From Desulfobacteraceae bacterium (GTDB lineage Bacteria > Desulfobacterota > DSM-4660 > Desulfatiglandales > Desulfatiglandaceae), in NCBI GenBank assembly GCA_011048855.1, contig DSCZ01000198.1, positions 1 to 15,239 on the forward strand: a stretch of 15,239 nt of DNA, written 5' to 3'. Under the pieces are notes generated by a model, which made no database searches, was not told where the DNA came from, and worked only from the letters and a program-made list of their open reading frames with translations. The translations under genes and the position numbers were made by a program. Shown here piece by piece: positions 1-6,599 of the stretch (within the stretch, counting starts at the first letter, position 1; each line of letters opens with the position of its first letter).

Positions 1-1
1 C

Positions 2-7
2 TATAAT
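2..7 (+). promoter_or_regulatory. -10 box of the tRNA-Phe promoter
   Basis: A perfect TATAAT hexamer lies 15 bp before the first base of the tRNA-Phe gene. This is a normal distance for a sigma70 promoter with a short leader that is later removed by processing. The -35 element would lie outside the window, so only half of the promoter can be seen. Confidence 0.6.
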
Positions 8-22
8 CCCTTTTGTTTGACC

Positions 23-98
23 GCCGAGATAGCTCAGCCGGTAGAGCAGGGGACTGAAAATCCCCGTGTCCCCAGTTCAACTCTGGGTCTCGGCACCA
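23..98 (+). tRNA. tRNA-Phe (anticodon GAA)
   Basis: This is a complete 76-base cloverleaf. Acceptor arms GCCGAGA and TCTCGGC pair fully. The D arm is GCTC...GAGC. The anticodon stem GGGGA/TCCCC encloses loop CTGAAAA, which puts GAA at positions 34-36 and decodes Phe codons. The T arm CCCAG/CTGGG carries the TTCAACT loop. The discriminator base is A and the terminal CCA is encoded. A TATAAT box precedes the gene and a strong terminator follows, so it appears to be an independently transcribed single tRNA gene. Its neighbour is a second, broken tRNA sequence about 245 bp downstream, which makes the locus a likely integration hotspot. Confidence 0.97.
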
Positions 99-106
99 GG
101 AAGATC

Positions 107-145
107 AAGGGGTTGCGGCACTTTTGCCGTAGCCCCTTTTTCTTT
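107..145 (+). terminator. Rho-independent terminator of tRNA-Phe
   Basis: Bases 107-120 pair with 125-138 to give a 14-bp stem (AAGGGG outer part; two G-U wobbles in the middle) closed by the four-base loop CTTT. A T-rich run follows immediately (137-145). It starts 9 bp after the tRNA CCA end, so it is the natural terminator of the tRNA-Phe transcript. Confidence 0.85.
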
Positions 146-152
146 AGAGGGG

Positions 153-220
153 GTCCAGTGGAAGGATAGTGGAAGAAATTTCTTTCGATGCGGCGTCTGG
201 GCTGCCTAGAAAAATACTCC
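153..220. repeat. Diverged 'GTCCAGT' repeat, copy 1
   Basis: The segment beginning GTCCAGT at 153 resembles the segment beginning at 521. By eye about three quarters of the first 34 or so bases agree, including GTCCAGT, a GTG.AA core, an AATTT.CTTT block and an A-run further on. Each copy sits downstream of a tRNA 3' end and its terminator, about 55 bp away here and about 130 bp away in copy 2. Its function is unknown. It may be part of the attachment region of a family of integrating elements. Confidence 0.5.
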
Positions 221-341
221 GCCGATACAGATAAAAGACCGCTCACTAGAAGCCTGATCCACCAACAGAAAAGCCCAAACACTCCGACCAGAATTTCCAA
301 AATCTTATGAGCATGAATGCAAGTCCATCCCCAATAAAAAA

Positions 342-391
342 ATCGACTCTTAATCAATTGGTCGGGGGTTCGATCCCTCCCACGCCCACCA
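342..391 (+). pseudogene. 3' half of a tRNA-Lys (CUU), probable att remnant
   Basis: The sequence reads as a tRNA from the anticodon stem to the CCA end. The anticodon stem is ATCGA/TCAAT with one C-A mismatch, and the loop CTCTTAA has CTT at the anticodon position. The T arm is GGGGG/CCTCC with loop TTCGATC. The acceptor 3' strand is CACGCCC, followed by A and CCA. The matching 5' half (acceptor GGGCGTG and D arm) is absent; the preceding bases are A-rich non-tRNA sequence. A tRNA 3' fragment starting at the anticodon stem is the classic scar of a tyrosine-integrase element that targets a tRNA gene. The amino-acid identity rests on the anticodon alone. Confidence 0.8.
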
Positions 392-407
392 GGAAAATCA
401 AGCACTT

Positions 408-435
408 AGGGCTCTTCTTCGGAAGGGCCTTTTTT
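408..435 (+). terminator. Rho-independent terminator behind the tRNA-Lys fragment
   Basis: Bases 408-417 pair with 422-431 (10 bp with two G-U wobbles) around a TTCG tetraloop, followed by a run of T to 435. It lies 16 bp after the CCA of the tRNA-Lys fragment, which is where the terminator of the original tRNA-Lys gene would be. The DNA just right of the fragment may therefore be the original flank of the tRNA gene. Confidence 0.8.
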
Positions 436-451
436 GTTACCTGCCCGTTTA

Positions 452-470
452 TCCAACTTCTGTCCAACTT
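452..470. repeat. TCCAACTT direct repeat (possible integrase arm sites)
   Basis: TCCAACTT occurs at 452-459 and again at 463-470, one helical turn (11 bp) apart. Short same-orientation repeats at this spacing beside a tRNA att core are typical of arm-type binding sites for tyrosine recombinases. The related TCCA strings at 154, 323 and 522 may be weaker copies. This assignment is an inference from position and spacing. Confidence 0.4.
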
Positions 471-520
471 TTTTGATTTTCAATATGGCATTTCATACGC
501 TTCTTTTTTGGTTCATGGGT

Positions 521-588
521 GTCCAGTCAAAGAATCGTGAAAGGAATTTTCTTTGACGGGCCGCCTGAGTCGAAAAAAAATATGCTTC
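521..588. repeat. Diverged 'GTCCAGT' repeat, copy 2, with an 8-bp inverted repeat
   Basis: This is the second copy of the element seen at 153-220. It contains a perfect inverted repeat, TCAAAGAA at 527-534 and TTCTTTGA at 549-556, separated by 14 bp. The arms are only partly preserved in copy 1. The dyad is not followed by a T-run on either strand, so it is more likely a protein-binding or recombination site than a terminator. Its right end overlaps the terminator assigned to brxL. Confidence 0.45.
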
Positions 589-623
589 AAAGCTCCAAAA
601 CATAGGTCAGGCATTGAAGGCAT
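573..623 (-). terminator. Probable terminator of the BREX operon
   Basis: Read on the minus strand, about 38 bases after the brxL stop, the sequence ATG(C)CTTCAA pairs with TTGAAGCAT (plus-strand 614-623 with 582-590). This is nine base pairs with one bulged base and a 23-base loop. One base later a run of eight T follows (plus-strand A at 573-580). The long loop makes it weaker than the tRNA terminators, but the position and the T-run fit the end of the operon. Confidence 0.5.
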
Positions 624-661
624 AATTCAGCATTTATTTTGGACAGGAGTACCTCAAGGTG

Positions 662-2710
662 TTAATCAACAATCGCTTTTAACAACGCATCCCTTGCATC
701 CGAGTAAAACTGGATGTCAACTTTTGTAGCCATCTCGTCAGACAGATCAAAGAGCTGCCGTCGACAGGCGACCGGTATCAAGAGAGCTGTCGCCCCCTTC
801 TCTACAGAGATTTCTGCAATGCTCACCGGATTGTGAATGGCTTCGATGGAGCCACCCAGATTGATTTCTCCCGTAATAATCAGTCCACCACGCACACTTT
901 TTTTCAACAGGGCCGTACAGAGTGCTATAAGGGCGGGAACTCCGAGCTTGGCACCTGACTTCGATGCGTCAAACGCACGGAGTTGTACCGTGAATTCATG
1001 GTTTCTGGGATCCTTATCGCCGACAAGGAGGGAGGCTCGGGCGTAGAGATTCTGTTCGGCATACCCCATGCTCTCCTTGAAAGCCGGCGGCACAGGTTTG
1101 TTTAAAATCTTCACCCCTGAACCTGGGCCTTCATTGATCTCGATGCGGTAAAGTCCGGGGTTGTCACCGCTGCCGCCCGGGCTGACGGCCCATACCTGAC
1201 CCGGTTCGAGCGGATCGGTGCCGATACTGTTTTCACTCTGCAGCTCAGGGGTCGAGACGAACTTTTCCACCCCGTCCGCACCCATGACGTAGCTAAAATG
1301 AGTGTTTCGGAACTCGGCTGCCCCGATTCGCTTCTGTTGTTCCTTTACCCGGCGCCTTGCTTCGAGTGCGATCCTTACAGCCCATTCCAGATCTTCGTCC
1401 GGAATGTCATTTTTATCGCCAGGGTAAAGCAGCTTGAGTAAACCGCTGACCGTTTTATTCACCGCATTGGTATCCCGTCCAGACAGGGCTCCGCCGAAAA
1501 ACACCCGGTTTTGCAGCAGACCAAGCCTGGTCTGGTTGCGGAGCCGGCTCCAACATTCGGAAAGGAAGTCACTTACCAGGCCGAAATGGTTGGTAAGCAG
1601 TTCCTTGTCGATTTTAGGGACATCCCAGCCCGGCAGATACCCGTGGATTCGATCCATGAAAGCGGTATCATTCCGCATCTCCGGGGGCAGTGGGCCGAGG
1701 AGGTGTCCAACCCTCTGCTGGGTCTCCACATCCACCTCAAAATTACCCACAAGTACAATGCTGCCGTCGGCGCGGATGCTTTCCTTCCCCCGGCTGAATT
1801 CCCCTGACTCCATGTATCCTTTCATGATGTTCACGCCGTCCTTCTGATCAAAGGATATGCCGGAGATCTCGTCAAAACAGATCACGTCATACTGACAGAC
1901 CAACCCGCGCCGGCCCGTGGAATTGTTCACGAACATCCGGGCGACCGTGGCCTTCCCGCCTGAAATGAGATGGGCATACGGCGAGACTTGCTGAAACAGA
2001 TGGCTCTTACCCGTGCCCCTGGGACCAAGCTCAACAAGGTTGTAGTTGCGTTCGACAAATGGCACCATCCGTAACAACAACGCATTCCTCTGGCGCTCGG
2101 ACAATATGCCCGGCTCGATACCAATAGAACGCAGCAGGAAGTCCTTCCATTCTTCCGTGGAGAATTTTTCTCTGGCGTCGGAAAGATTGTCCAAAACGTC
2201 GCGTTTCGAAAGCTGGATTTCACGAAGGGTATCGACACCGAAGGGACGCCCTCCCCTTTCCTGTGCAATCGCCGCGTCGTAGCCAAGGGTGATTTCCGCA
2301 TAGAAGCCTCCCGTGAGCATGCGTTCGTGATTGTTGACAAGCTCAGAACTTATGCGCACATCGGTCAACTGCAGACTGGGAAGTGTGGCGATAAAAGAAT
2401 CCGTCCTGGTATCCAAACGGGCCGTAATCAAGTCAATAATTTTGACTTCGCCGTGTTCCCTGGCCCGTGCCTTGAAAAGCTCTTCCTCTCCGGCCTTGAC
2501 GGTGCGTGACTTTAACTGCCGTTCGACGATTTCCAGGCCTTCGTTGATCTCTTCCTGGTCAATGCTCGCGCAATACCGGCCGAGCAGAAACTCGACCACA
2601 TAGGTAGGGACAGGGAACTGGCGGCTGAATGTGCGAACAAGGTCTTTTCGGACAAGATACCCTTCAAGGCTCGCTGCGGCCCTCTCGTCGATGTGATCCA
2701 ACTCGATCAT
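662..2710 (-). CDS. brxL: BREX type 1 AAA+ / Lon-like protein BrxL
   Basis: This is the last gene of the operon (682 aa), and its ATG overlaps the pglZ stop as ATGA. The N-terminal ~200 residues form the BrxL-specific region. An AAA+ core follows, with Walker A GPRGTGKS (229-236), Walker B VICFDEIS (276-283) and a probable arginine-finger/sensor stretch NDTAFMDRIHGYLPGW (347-362). The C-terminal ~180 residues (about 500-682) resemble the Lon proteolytic domain. In characterised type 1 BREX, BrxL is a DNA-binding AAA+ ring required for phage restriction but dispensable for methylation. Aligning the Lon-like part by eye, the usual catalytic Ser falls on Pro592 and the Lys on a non-Lys residue near 631, so proteolysis looks unlikely. 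Family assignment is firm; the missing dyad is an inference. Confidence 0.95.
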   Translation of the reverse strand: MIELDHIDERAAASLEGYLVRKDLVRTFSRQFPVPTYVVEFLLGRYCASIDQEEINEGLEIVERQLKSRTVKAGEEELFKARAREHGEVKIIDLITARLDTRTDSFIATLPSLQLTDVRISSELVNNHERMLTGGFYAEITLGYDAAIAQERGGRPFGVDTLREIQLSKRDVLDNLSDAREKFSTEEWKDFLLRSIGIEPGILSERQRNALLLRMVPFVERNYNLVELGPRGTGKSHLFQQVSPYAHLISGGKATVARMFVNNSTGRRGLVCQYDVICFDEISGISFDQKDGVNIMKGYMESGEFSRGKESIRADGSIVLVGNFEVDVETQQRVGHLLGPLPPEMRNDTAFMDRIHGYLPGWDVPKIDKELLTNHFGLVSDFLSECWSRLRNQTRLGLLQNRVFFGGALSGRDTNAVNKTVSGLLKLLYPGDKNDIPDEDLEWAVRIALEARRRVKEQQKRIGAAEFRNTHFSYVMGADGVEKFVSTPELQSENSIGTDPLEPGQVWAVSPGGSGDNPGLYRIEINEGPGSGVKILNKPVPPAFKESMGYAEQNLYARASLLVGDKDPRNHEFTVQLRAFDASKSGAKLGVPALIALCTALLKKSVRGGLIITGEINLGGSIEAIHNPVSIAEISVEKGATALLIPVACRRQLFDLSDEMATKVDIQFYSDARDALLKAIVD

Positions 2711-5055
2711 TCCTCTCCTCCCCCAATTACAGTGGTTCGTTGAGCAACAGGCGCACCGTCTGCATCGAGCAGAACGATAAAAACCTCGCGTCCTTGCAGC
2801 TCATCATCTTCTACAACCACCGATGCCATACCGTTCTCATTAAGCGGTTTCGTGTTCATTACCACCGAACTGTCGGCCTCCCCTGCATTCAAACGGATAT
2901 CCACATCGATGCCTGGGCATTCCCCCAGCACAGCCACCTTGCAACGCAGTCCGGTCCATTTCACATCGGTTACTTTAAGGTGTGCCTTTCTTTTTGCTTT
3001 ATTCCCCGCGGACACATCGAGCCTCAAAAGCAGGCACTCCTGGAGGCTCAATCCACCATGGGCATATTCCTCCCTCCCTTTGAAACAGCTGATTCCGTCC
3101 GCCAATGCGAAATACCGATTGGGATTCCAATACCATGGGTAGAGCCGTTCTTCGGTCATTGATCCCGGCTTCAAAGACGCACAGCGTCCCCACTTGGTTT
3201 CGGAAAGAGCCCCTGGCAGATCGGCTTTCGGTAACCCCCCGGGTAAAAGCAACCAGCCGTGATCCGTAACGATGCGCACGGTTTTCCAACCTGACCCAAG
3301 GAGATCTATCACATGGGCGCTGATTTCCCTCAGCAGGGCGTTCATCTGCCTGGCCAGTTTCCATCCTCTAGAATGACCTTCATGATCGATGTCTCCAAAC
3401 TCGGACCACGCCTTTTGAATATCCAAATGGGATGAATGACTATGGGAATCCTTTTCCAGGAACCGATAGCCGCTTTCTTCAAGGGCCTTGCGCAGATGAT
3501 AGGCCGACATTACTTCGAAACTGAAACCTTCAGGTTCTTCTGCAATTCGGTTGGATTTGCGGTTGAAAGGGGCGACGGCAGGCTTCCCCGTTCCTGTCAC
3601 ACTTGGCAAAGCCGCCCAGTATTCACGACGCGCAACGACATATCCGGCACCCTCCAGCATCTCGCTCAGCCGCATAGCACAATCAAGGCGCAATCCGTCC
3701 ACGAACACGATGCACTCATTATCGCCGGCGCCTTGTACCTTCACTTTCTCCGGTGCGCTTTCAATCCAAATTTGCTGCAAATGCCGGGCGGAATCCTCAG
3801 CCCAGGGCTGGTATATGGATCGGATCACCGTAGAAACGACCTCAAGATCTTCGTTTTTCTCGATAGGTTCGAGGGCGCGGATGAACGAATCATCGGCCTT
3901 CCAGCCTTGGTGCGTGTAACCGGCGGCCAGATCGTCAATCTCCCCTGCATTCAGCCCTGATCCGGTCACTTGAGCAAGTATCGCTAAAGACTCCAATGCA
4001 ACTGCAAGAGGCGCTTCCCCCAACTCCGCCCAGACAAGTTTGCGTCTCGGCCGATGCAGCTTTTCAAGCTCCAGGAGTTTCTTTCTCGCTTCATGCGGCG
4101 GGAGATCCCTGATGGCAGCCATGCTTTTTCTCAATGAATTTTCCTGGTCCTGGTTCCATTGCGGCCAGCCTTCAAAAGAACCGTATCCCATATCCCAGAA
4201 CATCGTATCATCAGGAGCTGGGCATTTTCGAATCAAGTCTGGTATGTTTGGATAGCGTTTCGGCGCTTCACAGTAACGGTCCCACACAGCCTGCCATGGA
4301 CCCTTATGGATCGCCAATTTTGACGCTCCAGCGAGGAGGCCTTCCTTTTGAGGATTAAAGGCCAGCTGCGATTTGCAGATCGCAACAAAAGCTTTCCACT
4401 CATTGTCATCGCGCCCGATCTGAAACGCCTCACCCTGATCCAGCCACTGCAGAAGGTCCCGGACAGGATCACCGCCGGTCAGGAGGGTGTTGAAATAGTC
4501 TTTATCGAGGCGTTTGTCCCTGAGCAGTTCCAAATCTTCGTCAAGCAGGAGGTAGAGTGCAAGCTTCATGGCATTCTTGGTGTCATTGTCCTGAGCTACA
4601 TCCAGACCAAGTCCGCCTTGATCCGATTTCAGGTAGGCAAGAATCGTCCAGTCTTTAGCATTGATTTGTGACCAGATCACTCCTCGGTATTGAAGTTCAG
4701 CGAGTGGCTTCAGATGATCTGGACAACTCTCTACCGCCCGCAGGTCTTGACGGCTTATACCGGGTAGATAAATAATCACTGGAAGATTGTTCCCCTTGGC
4801 ATCGAGAAGCTCTTTGTATGCTTCAACCTTACCTGCTATCACGCACCGCAGCCAAATTCCTGGCCCGGTGCGGTTTTCAGGGGAATAATTCCCAAAAACG
4901 AACAGTTCCGGCAAATCTTTTTGAAGACGCGGTATGATCGCCTCCCACTGCCTGTCTTGGTCCGGCCAGAGGATGCAGGCTGGGGCGACGTGGACTTCCG
5001 GATTGAACAGGCCGGCCGAACGGACTGTTCTTAAAAGTTGATTCACCACCCTCAC
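2707..5055 (-). CDS. pglZ: BREX type 1 alkaline-phosphatase-fold protein PglZ
   Basis: PglZ is a core BREX protein with an alkaline-phosphatase-like metal-binding fold, needed for both methylation and defence. The product is about 782 aa. The N-terminus (NQLLRTVRSAGLFNPEVHV) looks like the type 1 PglZ start. The phosphatase domain lies in the second half: IVFVDGLRLD near residue 450 (metal-binding Asp), ALPSVTGTGKPAV near 490 (candidate nucleophile region), DHGW near 600 and HGGLSLQE near 668. I chose the GTG at 5055-5053 because it overlaps the upstream TGA as GTGA and follows GGGAGG by 10 bases. An in-frame GTG at 5073 and others at 5049 and 5046 are alternatives. The end overlaps brxL by 4 bp, implying translational coupling. 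Confidence 0.95.
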   Translation of the reverse strand: MRVVNQLLRTVRSAGLFNPEVHVAPACILWPDQDRQWEAIIPRLQKDLPELFVFGNYSPENRTGPGIWLRCVIAGKVEAYKELLDAKGNNLPVIIYLPGISRQDLRAVESCPDHLKPLAELQYRGVIWSQINAKDWTILAYLKSDQGGLGLDVAQDNDTKNAMKLALYLLLDEDLELLRDKRLDKDYFNTLLTGGDPVRDLLQWLDQGEAFQIGRDDNEWKAFVAICKSQLAFNPQKEGLLAGASKLAIHKGPWQAVWDRYCEAPKRYPNIPDLIRKCPAPDDTMFWDMGYGSFEGWPQWNQDQENSLRKSMAAIRDLPPHEARKKLLELEKLHRPRRKLVWAELGEAPLAVALESLAILAQVTGSGLNAGEIDDLAAGYTHQGWKADDSFIRALEPIEKNEDLEVVSTVIRSIYQPWAEDSARHLQQIWIESAPEKVKVQGAGDNECIVFVDGLRLDCAMRLSEMLEGAGYVVARREYWAALPSVTGTGKPAVAPFNRKSNRIAEEPEGFSFEVMSAYHLRKALEESGYRFLEKDSHSHSSHLDIQKAWSEFGDIDHEGHSRGWKLARQMNALLREISAHVIDLLGSGWKTVRIVTDHGWLLLPGGLPKADLPGALSETKWGRCASLKPGSMTEERLYPWYWNPNRYFALADGISCFKGREEYAHGGLSLQECLLLRLDVSAGNKAKRKAHLKVTDVKWTGLRCKVAVLGECPGIDVDIRLNAGEADSSVVMNTKPLNENGMASVVVEDDELQGREVFIVLLDADGAPVAQRTTVIGGGEE

Positions 5056-6584
5056 GGTTCGACAACCTCCCACTGCCCTCCCTTAGCAGGCCCCAAACGG
5101 CGTAACAGGCCCTTTTTTTTCAGCGTCTGCAAATGACGCTGCACGGTCTTCCTGTTGCGCCTGGTTTGCGCGGCAAGTTCATCATATGTGATTTGAGGAT
5201 TCCATTTGATCAAGGACAGCAATTGTCCCTGAAACGGCATTTCCAGGGACTTTTCGGGGACATTGTCAAGTTTTCCCCCTTTTTCCAGGGACATTCTGAC
5301 GGATGTGGAACCATTTTCAAGGACACGCCCGACTGGAATCGCTGTCCTTAAAAAGTCGTCGGTTGCCTCAAACACAGGATCGACGCCGGCAAATTTTCGG
5401 GTAAGCGGAATGACCTTTGTTCTAATCCCCATGCCACGGGCATCCACGTATCCATAGTCTCGCATCACTTCCATGATGACCGGATTGCGAGGCGTTCTTC
5501 TCCCTGCCTTCATTTTTTCTATGGTCATGGTGTTGGGAAGCGCCCCCGGGCTGATAATCTCCAGCCGATCGGCATAGCGGGCGATTTCAATGTCCGTCGG
5601 ACGGGTCCAGTCACGGTGTATGAGAGCATTCAGGAGAGTTTCGCGGACGGCTTCAAGAGGGTAGATCCATCTTTTCTCACGACGGAAACTTTTATCGACG
5701 GTGTCTGCTTCCTCGGTTATGAACGGTTCGAGTGTCCTCACAAATTTTTCCACAAGACCCTCATCAATCAATGTTTGTCCCTTTCCCTGAACCACATCCC
5801 AGCGTCCAACCATCGGACCGTCCAGGACGGTATCCAAAAGCGCTTTATAATCCTTGTCCATCTTGTCAAAAGCCATGATCCGCAAGCCGGCCTGCGGCAT
5901 ATACCTGCGGGGATTAACCCCGAACAGGGCCAGCCCGGCGATGGTGCAAACGATTTGCCCAAGGTTGTCCCTGGTCAAAAAACCCAGCCCGTCCAACCGT
6001 TCCAGCCAAGCGGATTCCGTCTCCGGAACTTCAGGGTCTTTGAGAATATCCGAGAGGTAATTTTGCAGGCGTGCAAGGTCCAGGCTATGCATTTCTGTAC
6101 CGGAAACGGGCAGCGTTTCCGCGTGCAGCAAGCCTCCCGAACCGAATAAACGCAAAGCCTGCTCTCGTGTGGCAAGCCGTGTCGTCGAACCTATCCGGAC
6201 ATAGATATCCTCCCGGTCTTTGTGTCGTAAAACATAAGGCTTGGCGGTTCCGGCAGTGACGGTGACAGCGGCGACGCGTTTTCCTTTATCGAAAGCTATT
6301 TCCTGGTAATGCGGGATGATCACGGGGTGGACAAAGCGGCCGAAGACCGTGTCCATCACCCATTCCTCCAAATTTTGACGAGAAATGCCGAGAATTTCAC
6401 TCTCGTCGGAAACGCCCAGAAGAATCACACCGCCGTGCAAATTCGCCATCCCCACAATTTCTTTGGCAAGCTGCTCCGGCCTGACCGTATCGAGTTTGAA
6501 TTCAAGGCTGGAGTTTTCTCCCGCGTCGACCAGGTCGAGAACGTCCTGCTTCTGGAGGCGATGCGCATAACTCATAGGGCTCAT
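5052..6584 (-). CDS. AlbA_2 (Schlafen-type) / GHKL-like ATPase / winged-helix protein inside the BREX operon
   Basis: This 510-aa protein belongs to the broad AlbA_2-HATPase_c_4 family, often annotated as RecG-like or transcriptional regulators (COG2865-like). Residues ~10-145 form an AlbA_2/Schlafen domain with SLEFKLD (26-32), ANLHGGVILLGVSD (47-60) and YVRIGSTT (128-135). Residues ~300-420 form a GHKL-like ATP-binding domain with ETLLNALIHRDW (315-326), DRLEIISPG (339-347), TPRNPVI (364-370) and RGMGI (383-387). The C-terminal ~60 residues form a winged helix with ITYDELAAQTRRNRKTVQRH (465-484). It starts 15 bp after pglX with GGAG 9 bases before ATG, and its stop overlaps pglZ. It is not one of the six canonical type 1 genes. 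Regulation of the operon or an accessory effector role is possible, but function is unproven. A run of eight A at codons 489-491 is a possible slippage site. Confidence 0.88.
   Translation of the reverse strand: MSPMSYAHRLQKQDVLDLVDAGENSSLEFKLDTVRPEQLAKEIVGMANLHGGVILLGVSDESEILGISRQNLEEWVMDTVFGRFVHPVIIPHYQEIAFDKGKRVAAVTVTAGTAKPYVLRHKDREDIYVRIGSTTRLATREQALRLFGSGGLLHAETLPVSGTEMHSLDLARLQNYLSDILKDPEVPETESAWLERLDGLGFLTRDNLGQIVCTIAGLALFGVNPRRYMPQAGLRIMAFDKMDKDYKALLDTVLDGPMVGRWDVVQGKGQTLIDEGLVEKFVRTLEPFITEEADTVDKSFRREKRWIYPLEAVRETLLNALIHRDWTRPTDIEIARYADRLEIISPGALPNTMTIEKMKAGRRTPRNPVIMEVMRDYGYVDARGMGIRTKVIPLTRKFAGVDPVFEATDDFLRTAIPVGRVLENGSTSVRMSLEKGGKLDNVPEKSLEMPFQGQLLSLIKWNPQITYDELAAQTRRNRKTVQRHLQTLKKKGLLRRLGPAKGGQWEVVEP
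5113..5120 (-). other. A8 run (A AAA AAG) in the AlbA_2 gene
   Basis: On the coding strand codons 488-492 read CTG AAA AAA AAG GGC. In the zero frame this contains A AAA AAG, the classic bacterial -1 slippery heptamer. A -1 shift, or one extra A, would add nine codons and stop at TAA (5085-5083), in the same frame as pglZ and just upstream of its alternative GTG at 5073. Nothing else strongly supports a programmed event: the downstream GGGCC/GGCCT pairing is weak. It is equally well explained by a plain Lys-rich winged helix. Confidence 0.25.
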
Positions 6585-6599
6585 AGGCTGGTTCTCCGT

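Larger units (their letters stand above)
146..661. other. Gene-free tRNA-proximal boundary region
   Basis: No believable protein gene lies between the tRNA-Phe terminator and the end of brxL. Open frames here run antisense through the tRNA sequences or have no coding character. The stretch holds a tRNA-Lys 3' fragment, a terminator directly behind it, a short direct repeat resembling integrase arm sites, two diverged copies of a roughly 70-bp element, and the probable terminator of the BREX operon. Together these look like the edge of an integrated element. No integrase gene is visible in the window. Confidence 0.6.

Noticed and set aside
34..405. Minus-strand open frame of 123 codons running through both tRNA sequences
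   Set aside because: Its protein is the antisense translation of the tRNA-Phe and the tRNA-Lys fragment joined by non-coding DNA, a well-known source of false gene calls.
307..540. Plus-strand open frame over the tRNA-Lys fragment and terminator
   Set aside because: It reads through a tRNA sequence and a terminator hairpin, has no ribosome site and has no recognisable domain.
1..661. Integrase or transposase gene at the tRNA boundary
   Set aside because: No frame here is long enough or contains recombinase motifs. Only attachment-like DNA is visible, so the enzyme must be outside the window or lost.
2629..3162. Plus-strand frame of 177 codons antisense to pglZ, and similar long antisense frames at 5616-6149, 6309-6929, 10894-11430, 12295-13077 and 14433-14984
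   Set aside because: All lie opposite clearly recognised BREX genes and show no domain or start signal. They are by-products of codon bias in the real genes.
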